A stretch of DNA of 64,000 nucleotides from DATEVL01 sp035471625 (lineage in GTDB: Bacteria; Chloroflexota; Anaerolineae; Anaerolineales; E44-bin32): positions 18,470 through 82,469 of the forward strand of contig DATIPT010000069.1 of assembly GCA_035471625.1 (NCBI GenBank), read 5' to 3'. Positions 40,371 to 49,250 of this stretch are shown piece after piece. Every line of letters starts with the position of its first letter. Position 1 is the stretch's first letter. Both the position numbers and the translations under genes were made by a program. The notes under the pieces are model-generated. The model was not told the DNA's origin, searched no databases, and saw nothing but the letters and a program-made list of their open reading frames with translations.

Positions 40371-42737
40371 TCAGGTAGGCTGGGCCGGAGGGCTCTGGAA
40401 GACGAGGCCGGCGATGAGGTAGGCCAGGCCGCCGAGGATCAGACTGGCGGTCAACCCCAAGTCGAGCATCACCATTGACGATAAGACCCCGGCAACCCCG
40501 GAGGCAGCGCCGTTGACAGCCCAGGCCAGGCCGACGGCGGCGCGGTCGCCGGCGGCATATCTTCGGATCCCGGCCGGGAACGGCGCACCCATCAGGAGTC
40601 CCAGCGGGACTAGGAAGACCAGCGCCAACAGGGCTCGTCCGGCGATAGGCCATCCGAGGATCTGTGGAAGGAGTGCCCGCAACAGGATTGCCAGGGCGAC
40701 CGCCATCGCAGCCAACGCGAACAGGATCGGGCGGGTCGGCCAGCGATCCGAAAGGCGACTGCCGACGCCGGATGCCAGGAGGAGGGTGGTGACGACGAAG
40801 ATGAACGCCGCGGTCGGGCGTTCGAGGGGCAGCGTCAATCGCTGGAGCATCGAGACCTCGACAAGAAGGAAGCCGCCCCCGATCGCGCCGAAGAAGATCC
40901 ATCCGTCCCCTGGCAAACGGCCGCGCCCACGCCTGGAGCGTGCGGCGGCGGCGAGCAGGCCTCCCGCCAGCGCAATCACCAGCAGCAGGAGAGCCAGCAG
41001 AACAAGGTAGCCGCTGCCGCCAAAGGGCTGCCACGTCCGCCCCAGCGCGGCCAGGGCTTCGGAAGTCTGTTCCCACCGGAAGAAATGGAAGAAGAACGGC
41101 CGATCATCCGTCGCGGGCTCGACGCGGAAAGGATAGGACTCGATGAGTCCCTCAGGATCGGCCAAGAGCTGGCGGAAGAGATCCGGATACGGATCGTTCG
41201 GGATCCGGATGAACCGGTTCGTCTCTTCCGACTGCAAACGGGGCCAGTAGATGGGATCGAAGCCGTTGCGCTCAAGAAAGACGCGCACCGTCTGGAGTTC
41301 GGCCTGGGTCCATGGATCGAGGGAGGCGATCAATGTGGACGTGCGCAGAGTCCGGAAGGCGATGACCCGCTCGGCCGGCTCAAGGCCTTGCCGTCGCAGG
41401 GCCGTCACGGCCGTGGTCCAGGCGCGCAGCGACTCGGCCGGAGGCGTTGTGAGCCACCGGTCGACAAGGAGCAGACCTCCCGGTCGGAGTCGGCGAATTG
41501 CCGCACCAAAGGCTTCGAGGGTCAGGTCGTCGGTCTCGGTCAGGCTGAAAGCCCCCGACGCAACCGGTCGGAAAGGGTCTGAAAGAGCGAACCGGACGAT
41601 CTCGTAGCTCTGGTCGGTCCGTTCCAGTGCGCTGCGGCTGTTGGAGGCAAGCCACCGGACTCGGGGGTGCTCGAGCACGGAGTGTGTGTAGTCGCGGTGG
41701 GACGCGAGGAGGGCGTCGGCCACAAGAGGCTCGTCGATCGGAAGGGTCACCGACTTCGCTCCACAGCCCACAGCGAGGGCGGCGTCGAACCCGGCTGCGG
41801 AGCGCACGACCAAGACCTCGGCACCGGGTCGCAGGGCGCAGCCGATCCCGATGGGCAGCGCATCCGCCAGATCTCGGGAGGTGGGGCCATCGGGATCGAG
41901 TGCCGTGGCCGGCCAGGGCCCATCGCCGTCGAGGAAGATGCCCGCTTGAGCGGGAAGGTCGCCGGTGTAGCCGAGGCTGAGCCCGGGGTAGCTGTGCACG
42001 CCAGCGCTCTCGAGGATCTCCAGCCGCGCCGACATGCTCTCGCGGAATACGGCAACTCTGGCTCCCGGGTAGGTTCGGGCCTGGGCGAGGGCTTTGTTCG
42101 GCGAGAGCTGCAGGTGAAGCCAGGGGGGAGGCTGAACTGCGAGCCCAATCAGGAGGAGCGATCCGAGTGCAGCCGTCCAGCGCATCGCCTTGGGCTCGGA
42201 GAGCCATGCAGCACTGGCAAGGCCGGTTGCGGCGGCGAACAAGATCGCCGACTCGAGACGGCCGAGGCTTGTGGCCAGGAGCGCCAGCAGGGGGCCGGCT
42301 GCGGACCCGATGAGGCTGGCGGCGTACGTCGGGCCGGGGGCATCGCCGGCGGCCGCCAGGGCGGCGCCGGTGAACCACCCGGCGAAGAAGAAGGGGAGCC
42401 CGGCGCTCCCAAAGTACAGGATGAGAATCAGCACCTGGCGCCGGTCCCAGGCAACGGCGTACGAGTCGAACGGGAAGGCGTTGAGGAGGCCGTACGCCAG
42501 GACGATCGAGATCGAGGTGGCGACGGCCAGGCGGGCGGGGGAGGCCGGGCGGCTGCGCAATGCCAGGGCCGTCCCGCCGGCCGCCGTTCCCAGGACGGCC
42601 AGGCTCACAACAAGGAAGGCGAAGTGATAAAACTGCTGTATCGCGTACAGCCGCAGCAGCGCGACCTCGAAGCACAGCGCTCCGGCCGACAGCAAGAACA
42701 AGGCGACGGCAGGACGGAAAGAGGAACCGTGTGTCAT
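40371..42737 (-). CDS. spermidine-synthase-like protein embedded in a multi-TM membrane protein
   Basis: This 788-residue protein has about six or seven N-terminal helices (ALCFEVALLRLYAIQQFYHF at the start). A soluble part of about residues 220-530 has the layout of the spermidine-synthase/SAM-methyltransferase fold but weak motifs. About seven more helices follow (IGGGFLLVEVSMLQRLTLPL, typical of this family). The usual GGGDG SAM loop is not evident, so aminopropyl transfer is doubtful. The reaction is unknown. TACAAT on the minus strand at 42752-42757 predicts a leader of about eight bases before the ATG at 42737. It converges with the PIMT gene. Confidence 0.7.
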   Translation of the reverse strand: MTHGSSFRPAVALFLLSAGALCFEVALLRLYAIQQFYHFAFLVVSLAVLGTAAGGTALALRSRPASPARLAVATSISIVLAYGLLNAFPFDSYAVAWDRRQVLILILYFGSAGLPFFFAGWFTGAALAAAGDAPGPTYAASLIGSAAGPLLALLATSLGRLESAILFAAATGLASAAWLSEPKAMRWTAALGSLLLIGLAVQPPPWLHLQLSPNKALAQARTYPGARVAVFRESMSARLEILESAGVHSYPGLSLGYTGDLPAQAGIFLDGDGPWPATALDPDGPTSRDLADALPIGIGCALRPGAEVLVVRSAAGFDAALAVGCGAKSVTLPIDEPLVADALLASHRDYTHSVLEHPRVRWLASNSRSALERTDQSYEIVRFALSDPFRPVASGAFSLTETDDLTLEAFGAAIRRLRPGGLLLVDRWLTTPPAESLRAWTTAVTALRRQGLEPAERVIAFRTLRTSTLIASLDPWTQAELQTVRVFLERNGFDPIYWPRLQSEETNRFIRIPNDPYPDLFRQLLADPEGLIESYPFRVEPATDDRPFFFHFFRWEQTSEALAALGRTWQPFGGSGYLVLLALLLLVIALAGGLLAAAARSRRGRGRLPGDGWIFFGAIGGGFLLVEVSMLQRLTLPLERPTAAFIFVVTTLLLASGVGSRLSDRWPTRPILFALAAMAVALAILLRALLPQILGWPIAGRALLALVFLVPLGLLMGAPFPAGIRRYAAGDRAAVGLAWAVNGAASGVAGVLSSMVMLDLGLTASLILGGLAYLIAGLVFQSPPAQPT

Positions 42738-42751
42738 AGCCGCCTGCGTTG

Positions 42752-42757
42752 ATTGTA
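42752..42757 (-). promoter_or_regulatory. -10 box of the spermidine-synthase-like gene
   Basis: The minus strand reads TACAAT, 14 bases before the ATG at 42737. Confidence 0.4.
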
Positions 42758-42797
42758 CGCGCGATCGAGGAACGGACTTTGACCCAGGAGGACGAAC

Positions 42798-43250
42798 GTG
42801 CACACTTCTCTCGAGATGCCTGTCCGCAAACGCGTGGCCCTGGTCGCTCACGACAATCGCAAGAATGATCTGTTGGATTGGGCGGTCTACAACCGAGATT
42901 CTCTCGCCGGGCACGACTTGTTCGCCACGGGTCGGACGGGCAACATGCTGGCCGAGGCCCTGCACCTCCCGGTACAGCGCCTGATCCATGGCCCCCTTGG
43001 CGGCGACCAACAGCTCGGGGCGCGCATCGCCGAGAACGAGATCGATTTTCTGGTGTTCTTCTGGGATCCGCTGCAGCCGATGCCGCACGACCCGGACGTC
43101 AAGGCCTTGCTGCGGATCGCCGTGCTCTACAACGTGCCGACGGCGTGCAATCGGGCGACGGCCGACTTCCTGATCTCGTCGCCGCTGATGCAGGCTAGCT
43201 ACGAGCGGATCATCCCCGACTACCTGTCCCGGCTGACGGGCGAGGCCTGA
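42798..43250 (+). CDS. mgsA: methylglyoxal synthase
   Basis: This 150-residue enzyme converts dihydroxyacetone phosphate to methylglyoxal and phosphate, a bypass that relieves sugar-phosphate stress. VALVAHDNRKNDLLDW holds the substrate-binding His and Lys. GPLGGDQQLGARIAE has the catalytic Asp70, and FFWDPLQPMPHDPDV the second Asp. The GTG at 42798 follows CAGGAGGACGAAC, a strong ribosome binding site. Length is typical. Confidence 0.95.
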   Translation: MHTSLEMPVRKRVALVAHDNRKNDLLDWAVYNRDSLAGHDLFATGRTGNMLAEALHLPVQRLIHGPLGGDQQLGARIAENEIDFLVFFWDPLQPMPHDPDVKALLRIAVLYNVPTACNRATADFLISSPLMQASYERIIPDYLSRLTGEA

Positions 43251-43448
43251 GGATCGTCCAGGCTCCCTGCCCATCGCTCCGTGAGACTTGGGAGGGGTAC
43301 GTGTCGGGTGCGGGGGTCCGCGCCCCCCCCGTGCGACATCACAGTGGCTCAATGCACCAGTTAACGAGGCTCATACATTGGGCCTACTCCGGTCTAATAC
43401 GGGGAGCTCAGAATGCGGGCAATCTGAAACACGGTTGGAGGTATCAAA

Positions 43449-43844
43449 ATGATGAGGTACTACTGGAGAACGCCCGCCCGCATTTCCCGCACGAACGCCG
43501 CGTGGGGATACACCGGTGGAAGCCGCATGCCGGTTGATATTCGTGAAGACGACGAAGCCTACCGGATCACCGCCGCCGTCCCCGGGCTGAAGGCCGACGA
43601 CGTGGAGATCCAGGTCTTGGAGGATGTCGTCACCCTGCGCGTCAAGACCGAGGCCGAAGACGAGGAACGACCGGCCTACCTGCTGCGCGAGATCCGTGAG
43701 GGGAACATGGAGCGCAGCTTCCGCCTCCCGGCTCCGATTGATCCGGCCGGCGCCGAGGCGACGGTCGAGGACGGGATGCTCCATCTGCTCCTGCCCAAGG
43801 CCGAGGTCGTCCGGCCCAAGATGATCACCGTCAAGTCCAAGTAA
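43449..43844 (+). CDS. Hsp20/alpha-crystallin small heat-shock protein
   Basis: This 131-residue protein has the alpha-crystallin domain at about residues 26-120: PVDIREDDEAYRITAAVPGL, then FRLPAPIDPAGAEATVEDGM and LHLLLPKAE. The family binds unfolding proteins and prevents aggregation. The N-terminal arm is short and aromatic (MMRYYWRTPARIS). TTGGAGGTATCAAA precedes the ATG. A CIRCE element was looked for in the 198-base upstream gap and not found. A strong terminator follows. Confidence 0.93.
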   Translation: MMRYYWRTPARISRTNAAWGYTGGSRMPVDIREDDEAYRITAAVPGLKADDVEIQVLEDVVTLRVKTEAEDEERPAYLLREIREGNMERSFRLPAPIDPAGAEATVEDGMLHLLLPKAEVVRPKMITVKSK

Positions 43845-43871
43845 CCTCGCGAAGCAGCCTCTCATTGCCAG

Positions 43872-43896
43872 GCCGGACCCCTTGGGGTCCGGCTTT
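43872..43896 (+). terminator. terminator after the Hsp20 gene
   Basis: GCCGGACCCC (43872-43881) pairs perfectly with GGGGTCCGGC (43884-43893) and is followed by TTT. Confidence 0.75.
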
Positions 43897-43932
43897 CGCG
43901 TTGGAAGGAGGCGGAACGGCCAGCCGGCCGGG

Positions 43933-43938
43933 TAGAAT
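43933..43938 (+). promoter_or_regulatory. -10 box of the small membrane protein gene
   Basis: TAGAAT lies about 55 bases before the ATG at 43994. Confidence 0.4.
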
Positions 43939-43993
43939 TGGGCGATCTCCCGTTGGCCGTCCGGAGCCGCGGGCCCATTGCGAGAGGTGGGTC

Positions 43994-44548
43994 ATGAGCA
44001 GCGAAGCCAAGGAAGTCTCGACGCAGGAGATACCCGCCCGACGCGTGGGTTGCGTCCGGCGCGGCCTTTACATCTTCATCGTCGCCGTGGTGATCCTCAG
44101 CTTCGCGGCGGGATCGATCTACTACCTGTGGGTCCAGCCCATCAGCCAGGAAAGGGCCTCCCTGGCCAGCAGGCTAGAGGCGGCCGTCGCCGAGCTGGAA
44201 GACCTTCGACCGCTCGTGGCGGAGAACGAGCGCCTGCAGGCTGAAGCCAAGAACGCAGCGCTGCAGTTGCTGGTCCTGTCGGCCCTTGTCGACGTCAACG
44301 CGGCGCGCGTCAGCCTGGCCCTGGGAGATGCGGAGGCGGCCGCCGCCACGCTGGCCTCGATTGAACGCGGGTTGTCCGCGCTTCAGAGCCGTCTGACCGG
44401 TGAAGAAGCTCGGGCCGTCGGGCAGATGCGGGATCGGCTGGCTCTGGTGCGCGGGGAAATCGCGGCGGATGCCTTCGCCGCGGGACGGGACCTTGAAGTG
44501 CTAGCAAACGATCTAGCGCAGCTGGCGGAGGCTCTTCAAGCTCCGTAG
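43994..44548 (+). CDS. single-pass membrane protein with coiled coil, function unknown
   Basis: This 184-residue protein has one hydrophobic segment at about 24-47. A heptad-rich coiled coil (about 52-90, SRLEAAVAELEDLRPLVAEN) and a further helical region rich in Ala, Leu, Glu and Arg follow. The topology is probably inside N-terminus, outside C-terminus. No domain was recognised. It has its own promoter, and its 3' end is 54 bases from the convergent eRF1-like gene. Confidence 0.65.
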   Translation: MSSEAKEVSTQEIPARRVGCVRRGLYIFIVAVVILSFAAGSIYYLWVQPISQERASLASRLEAAVAELEDLRPLVAENERLQAEAKNAALQLLVLSALVDVNAARVSLALGDAEAAAATLASIERGLSALQSRLTGEEARAVGQMRDRLALVRGEIAADAFAAGRDLEVLANDLAQLAEALQAP

Positions 44549-44602
44549 CGCGCAAGACAGCCTTCGTCGGTTGCTTCTCGCCGACTGGCCTCCACCCCGG
44601 GC

Positions 44603-45715
44603 TCAGTACCGCAGACGGGCGCCGATCGAACCCGCATCCTCCAAGCCCGTCGCCGGTCCGACGATATCGACTTCGCCCCCATCGCGCAACACTCGCCGGA
44701 TGGCGAGCTCCACGGCATCGGGGATCTCGCGGTACGGCTTGCTGCAATACGGGCATCCATCGAGAGGCCGTTTGGCCGTCAGGTCGCCGCAGCCGGTGCA
44801 CTCGAAACCGGGTGCCCGGAAGCCGTCGCGTACAAACATCGTCATCACTCGTCCCTGCTGGACCGCCTGCAGCGTTTCGTCCAGGTGCACGACACCATCC
44901 TGTCCCTTGGCAGCGGCCGTCACGAGCGCCTCGACCCGTTCGTGCTCGGCCCGGCTCTCGGACGCCTCGGCCAGGCCGAGGACGCGTTCCTGGATCTCTT
45001 CGATCCCGGCATCCATCTCAATCGCGAACTCGGCGACGATCAGGCTTTGCCAGGTCTTGGGGAGCAGGGAGCGAAAACGAGGAGTCGTCGTCGGATGGCC
45101 GCCCAGCAGGATCCGGCGGGTCCGGCGACTCTGGAAGTAGGCCGCCGCCGCCTCGGCGCTCTCGCGCAGGTTGCGGTCGGCGACCTCCTGCGTGTGGCGG
45201 GTCCGTCCAGCGATCCCCCCGAGCCGGCCCGGGAAGCTCGAGGCGCCGCCCCGCTTCGTCCGGCGAATGGGCTCGCCCAAGGTTCCGGCCTCCTCTTCCA
45301 AATGGCCGAGGTGGAAGTGGAAGAGGCGCAGGGCGCGCTGGTCGACGATCGCCACGGCGCTGTTGCCATAGTTGTCGAAGAGATCCGCCAGGGGCTTGAT
45401 GTACGGCCGGTCCGACCAGCGGGCGCGGCTGCGGAGGGTGAGATCGAAGGAGTAGGCACGGAAGAAGTGGCCGGCTCGATGGCTGAACATCGCCAAGCTT
45501 CGACCTCGGTGGCCGCGTCCGTAGTCAAAATGATGCAGAACGGCTTCGATATCGTCGTCGGCGTCGCCCTCGAAGGGTCGCAGGATCTCGCGCAGACGGG
45601 CCCGAACCGCGTCCGGCGCGGAGTTCATGGGATCGAGGTCCACGTAGACACTGAGGATCGGTGACGAGGGGGCGTATCCGAGCAGTTCCTGCACGACCGG
45701 TTCGTCGATCATCAT
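44603..45715 (-). CDS. bacterial eRF1-like (baeRF/VLRF1) protein with zinc ribbon
   Basis: This 370-residue protein has an N-terminal domain (SVYVDLDP, FDYGRGHRGRSLAMF), a central eRF1-domain-2-like part and a C-terminal domain. The C-terminus has CTGCGDLTAKRPLDGCPYC, a zinc ribbon with two CxxC pairs. It resembles the bacterial release-factor-like families described by sequence analysis as possible ribosome-rescue or tRNA-hydrolysing factors. The GGQ tripeptide of true eRF1 was not seen. It is 17 bases after the HtrA gene in a CbpA-HtrA-eRF1-like operon, which points to protein quality control. Confidence 0.7.
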   Translation of the reverse strand: MMIDEPVVQELLGYAPSSPILSVYVDLDPMNSAPDAVRARLREILRPFEGDADDDIEAVLHHFDYGRGHRGRSLAMFSHRAGHFFRAYSFDLTLRSRARWSDRPYIKPLADLFDNYGNSAVAIVDQRALRLFHFHLGHLEEEAGTLGEPIRRTKRGGASSFPGRLGGIAGRTRHTQEVADRNLRESAEAAAAYFQSRRTRRILLGGHPTTTPRFRSLLPKTWQSLIVAEFAIEMDAGIEEIQERVLGLAEASESRAEHERVEALVTAAAKGQDGVVHLDETLQAVQQGRVMTMFVRDGFRAPGFECTGCGDLTAKRPLDGCPYCSKPYREIPDAVELAIRRVLRDGGEVDIVGPATGLEDAGSIGARLRY

Positions 45716-45732
45716 CCCCTCCCAGGAGACGG

Positions 45733-46926
45733 TCAGGGGCGGGCGTCGAGCGTGACGGGGATATCCAGTTGCTGGCCGCCACGTAGGACGGTCAGAACAA
45801 CCTCCTGCCCGACTTCCGTCTCCTTCAACAGATGTGAGAGCAAGTCGGAGAAGTCTTGGACGACGTGGCCGTCAATGGCGACGATCAGGTCGCCGCCGGC
45901 GGTCAATGCCGACCCGTTGCATCGGCCGGCGCCGACGAGCCCGGCGCGCGCCGCCGGACCGCCGGGCGTGACGCATGTGACATACGCGCCGGTGGCCTCG
46001 GGCGGGAGGCCGAGGGCCTCCACGGTGCGAAGATTCCAGGCCGATTCGTTGAGGCTGGTCACGCCGAGGTAGGGGTAATCGTAGCGTCCAGTTTCAATCA
46101 GCGCTGGGGCCACCCGGCGGACAATGTTCACCGGGATGGCGAATCCCACCCCGCTGTTGGCGGCCTCGCCGGCGACGGTGAAGGTCTCGGTCCGGATGGC
46201 CCGGTTGACGCCGACGACCTCACCGGCGAGATTGATCAGCGGACCCCCGGAGTTGCCGGGGTTGAGGGCGGCGTCGGTCTGAAGGATGTCGCCGGCGGTG
46301 TAGAAGCTGTCTCCGTCGGGGGTAGACCGCTGCGAGTCCAAGGTCCGTCCAATCGCCGAGACGACGCCCAGGGTCATGGTGCCCGTCAAGCCGAAGGGAT
46401 TCCCGATCGCCACCACCAGGTCGCCGACCCGGACGTCGTCCGAGTCGCCAAGGGGGAGAGGGGTTAGAACCTCGGGCGACACCTCGACGCGGAGCAACGC
46501 GAGATCCGAGTCCGGGTCGGTGCCCACCACATCGGCCCAGGCTTTCAGGCCGGAGGTGAAATCGACCTCGACCTCTGAGGCGCCTTCGACGACGTGCTGG
46601 TTCGTCACGATGTGGCCCTGGCGGTCGATCACGAAACCCGACCCCTGAGACAACGGCACGTTCGAGTCGTGCGCCCCGCCGATGTCGCTGTAGACCCAAA
46701 TCGTGACGACACCCGGGCTGGCGGCCGCGTACAAGTCGGCCAGGTCCGGCAGACCGGTCTCGACGGTCCCAACCGAGGTGGGAAGCGGCGCCAGGGTCAC
46801 GGCCGGCGCTCCGACTTCTGGCGTCGGAAGCGGCGCCTGGGTCGGCAGCGTGCAGGCCAGCGAGGCGGCGAGAAGTGCTCCTACGGCGGACCATCCGCCG
46901 ATCCAGCTCCTGAGCGATCGCGTCAT
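45733..46926 (-). CDS. HtrA/DegP-type serine protease lipoprotein
   Basis: This 397-residue protein has a signal peptide with lipobox SLAC and a Pro/Thr spacer. A trypsin-like domain follows with the triad in TNQHVVEG (His), DSDLALLRV (Asp) and LNPGNSGGPLIN (Ser). One PDZ domain lies at about residues 290-395. It should degrade misfolded proteins on the outer face of the membrane. The ATG overlaps the stop of the CbpA gene as ATGA, so the cytoplasmic chaperone and the external protease are translated together. Confidence 0.92.
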   Translation of the reverse strand: MTRSLRSWIGGWSAVGALLAASLACTLPTQAPLPTPEVGAPAVTLAPLPTSVGTVETGLPDLADLYAAASPGVVTIWVYSDIGGAHDSNVPLSQGSGFVIDRQGHIVTNQHVVEGASEVEVDFTSGLKAWADVVGTDPDSDLALLRVEVSPEVLTPLPLGDSDDVRVGDLVVAIGNPFGLTGTMTLGVVSAIGRTLDSQRSTPDGDSFYTAGDILQTDAALNPGNSGGPLINLAGEVVGVNRAIRTETFTVAGEAANSGVGFAIPVNIVRRVAPALIETGRYDYPYLGVTSLNESAWNLRTVEALGLPPEATGAYVTCVTPGGPAARAGLVGAGRCNGSALTAGGDLIVAIDGHVVQDFSDLLSHLLKETEVGQEVVLTVLRGGQQLDIPVTLDARP

Positions 46927-47840
46927 TCGATACCATTCCGTTTTCGCCGCAGCGCGGCAAGTCGCTCGAATAGGTCCTTCTCTTCCGGCGTCAGGTTGCG
47001 AGGGATCCGGACCTTCAAGCGGGCGTACAGATCACCCTTCTGTGATGGTTTGTGGAGAGCGGGCATCCCGCGTCCCTTGAGGCGGAAGACCTGGCCGGGT
47101 TGGCTTCCGGCCGGGATCTTGAGGACAACTGCGCCGGTCGGGGTGGCGACGCTGGCCTCGCCGCCCAGGGCGGCAATGCTCACCTCGACCTCCACGTCGA
47201 CGTGAAGGTTGTCCCCGTCGCGGCTGAAGCGCGGGTCCTGGGCAACGTCGATCATCAGGTACAGGTCGCCGGTGGCGCCGCGCCCCGCCTCGCCCTGTCC
47301 GCTGACGCGGACCCGCGTTCCCGAGCGAGCTCCCGGCGGGATCTTGACCTCCAGGTTGCGGCTGTTGCGCCGGATCTTCCGCTGCGTACCGTGGTAGGCC
47401 TCCTCGAGAGAGATCGACACTTTCTGTTCGAGATCACGCCCGCGGGGCCGCGCCCCGCTGGCGGTCATCCCGCCGAAGATGGCCTGGAAGAAATCGGAGA
47501 AGCCGCCGCCGAACAGGCTGTCCAGATCGCCCACTTCGACGCGAACCCCGCCCGGGGCGCCGCCCATCCACTGGGACCAGTCGAATCCACCGGGGGCCCC
47601 GCCCATCGAACGCCACTGCTGGTAGGATGCGCCCAGCCGATCGTACTTGGCGCGCTTCGTCGGATCTCCGAGGACTTCGTAGGCCTCGTTGATCTCCTTG
47701 AAGCGGTTCTCGGATTCGTTGTCTCCGGGATTCTTGTCGGGGTGGAACTTGACCGCCAGGCGCCGATAGGCGCGCTTGATCTCCTTTTCGTCGGCGTTCC
47801 GCTCGACACCAAGAATCCGGTAGTAGTCCTTGTATTCCAA
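46923..47840 (-). CDS. cbpA: CbpA/DnaJ-type co-chaperone
   Basis: This 305-residue protein has a J domain (YKDYYRILGVERNADEKEIK; the HPD motif is in KFHPDKNPG), a Gly-rich region and two C-terminal peptide-binding domains (RDLEQKVSISLEEAYHGTQR). It lacks the DnaJ zinc finger, which places it with CbpA. It stimulates Hsp70 ATPase. The ATG at 47861 lies inside the predicted -10 (TACAAT, 47860-47865), so the TTG at 47840 with GCGAGG upstream is chosen and gives the usual MEYKDYY start. Confidence 0.9.
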   Translation of the reverse strand: MEYKDYYRILGVERNADEKEIKRAYRRLAVKFHPDKNPGDNESENRFKEINEAYEVLGDPTKRAKYDRLGASYQQWRSMGGAPGGFDWSQWMGGAPGGVRVEVGDLDSLFGGGFSDFFQAIFGGMTASGARPRGRDLEQKVSISLEEAYHGTQRKIRRNSRNLEVKIPPGARSGTRVRVSGQGEAGRGATGDLYLMIDVAQDPRFSRDGDNLHVDVEVEVSIAALGGEASVATPTGAVVLKIPAGSQPGQVFRLKGRGMPALHKPSQKGDLYARLKVRIPRNLTPEEKDLFERLAALRRKRNGIE

Positions 47841-47859
47841 TGCAGCCTCGCTCGATTTC

Positions 47860-47889
47860 ATTGTAAAGGCCGACTTCAACAGGCGTCAA
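47860..47889 (-). promoter_or_regulatory. promoter of the cbpA-htrA-eRF1-like operon
   Basis: On the minus strand TTGACG (47884-47889) and TACAAT (47860-47865) are 18 bases apart. The start is predicted near 47853. Confidence 0.55.
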
Positions 47890-48036
47890 GCGACAGGGTC
47901 CGGGCGAGCTCACCGGAGGCGCCCCGGGCGACCACCGTCCAACGGACGCTCACGCGCCGGCCCTGGCTCGGAAGTCCCCGGCAGGGCCAAGAGTCGTCGC
48001 GGGGCGCTGCCGAGAGATGCGGCGGCATGGGGTCCG

Positions 48037-48045
48037 TGCTATGAT
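48037..48045 (+). promoter_or_regulatory. extended -10 box giving a predicted leaderless mRNA
   Basis: TGC-TATGAT ends six bases before the ATG at 48052; no ribosome binding site is present. Confidence 0.55.
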
Positions 48046-48051
48046 TCCGGC

Positions 48052-49224
48052 ATGGCTGGCACCTCGACGCGCGAGCGCGTTCTCGTCGTCGATGAGGATC
48101 CTGATGTCCTCGACCTACTCGAGCGGCAGGTGCTGGAGCCCATGGGCTACACGGTGGCGACGGCCGACGACGCCGGAGCCGCGATCCAGCACGCACTGAA
48201 TTTCTCCCCCGATCTGATCATCGCCAGCCTGATGCTCCCCGGCCTGTCGGGCAAGGATCTTCTGGTGGCTCTCCGGTCACAGGGGATGGACGTCCCGATG
48301 CTTGTCACGGCGCCGGAAGGCATGGAGGGAGATGCCATCCAGGCCTTCCGGCTGGGCGCCCGCGACTACCTGGTGAAGCCCTTGCGTGAGGCCGAAGTCG
48401 TTGCGGCCGTCGAGCGAGCGTTGAATGACGTCCGCCTGCGCCTCGAGCGGCAGCAGCTGGCCGACGAGTTGGCCGAGAGCAACCGCCAGCTCGAACGGCG
48501 GGTCCGAGAGTTGACGACGCTGTACGGGATCGGGAAGGCGGTCACCTCGACCACCAACCAGAGTCAGCTGTTCGCCAAGCTGATGGAGGGCAGCCAGTAC
48601 GTGACCGAGGCCGACCTGGGCTGGGTGCTGCTCGAAGAGGACGACAGCGAGCAGCTGGTGCTGCGCGCCCAGAAGAACCTGCCGCCGGCGTTGGCGGCGA
48701 AACTCCACCAGCCATGGGACGACGGAGTCAGTTCCCTCGTGATGCTATCGGGGGAGGCGCTCAGCATTCACGGCGAGGGCTTGGGTCAATTCAAACTGGC
48801 CCGTTTCGGGAAGGCGGCCCTCCTCGCCCCGATCAAGGTCCGAGATCAAGCCATCGGGGTCATCTGTGTCGCCCGTCAGGATCCGCGGCCATTCGGGGAG
48901 CGCGAGCAGGCCATGCTCGAGGCGGTCGCCGACTACGCCTCGATCTCCCTGGTCAACGCCCGCCTTTTCCAGGCGCTGGAGGGACGGGCGCGACATCTGC
49001 AGCGCGTGCTCGATCAGTCGGGAGGTCTGTCGAATCTCGAGGCGGCCGCAGACCTGCGGCGGAGCCTGGCTGATCTCGACCATCGGCTGGGCCAGACGCT
49101 GGAGGCCGGCAATCCGACCGAGATGCGCGCTGCCGCCGAGGCCTCCCGGGCCAAAGTGGAGGAGCTCCTGAGACGGTTGGCGGCCGCCGCGGAAGAAGGC
49201 TCCCCGGCTGGCCCGCGGCCCTGA
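48052..49224 (+). CDS. receiver-GAF protein with a non-phosphorylatable receiver
   Basis: This 390-residue protein has an N-terminal receiver domain (about 8-122), a coiled linker, a GAF domain (about 165-315) and a helical tail. In the receiver the acidic pair and the Lys (YLVKPLRE) are present. The position of the phospho-acceptor Asp is Ser59 (PDLIIASLMLPG, against DLVITDLQMPG in the next gene). It is therefore a pseudo-receiver. No output or kinase domain is seen. It is 26 bases before the hybrid kinase gene, so it may be an adaptor or modulator of that kinase. Confidence 0.8.
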   Translation: MAGTSTRERVLVVDEDPDVLDLLERQVLEPMGYTVATADDAGAAIQHALNFSPDLIIASLMLPGLSGKDLLVALRSQGMDVPMLVTAPEGMEGDAIQAFRLGARDYLVKPLREAEVVAAVERALNDVRLRLERQQLADELAESNRQLERRVRELTTLYGIGKAVTSTTNQSQLFAKLMEGSQYVTEADLGWVLLEEDDSEQLVLRAQKNLPPALAAKLHQPWDDGVSSLVMLSGEALSIHGEGLGQFKLARFGKAALLAPIKVRDQAIGVICVARQDPRPFGEREQAMLEAVADYASISLVNARLFQALEGRARHLQRVLDQSGGLSNLEAAADLRRSLADLDHRLGQTLEAGNPTEMRAAAEASRAKVEELLRRLAAAAEEGSPAGPRP

Positions 49225-49250
49225 CATCCGCCCCGCCTCGACCGGATCTC

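Noticed and set aside
43251..43448. CIRCE element or known RNA thermometer before Hsp20
   Set aside because: No TTAGCACTC-N9-GAGTGCTAA dyad or clear fourU/ROSE pattern was found; only a GC hairpin near 43310-43340.
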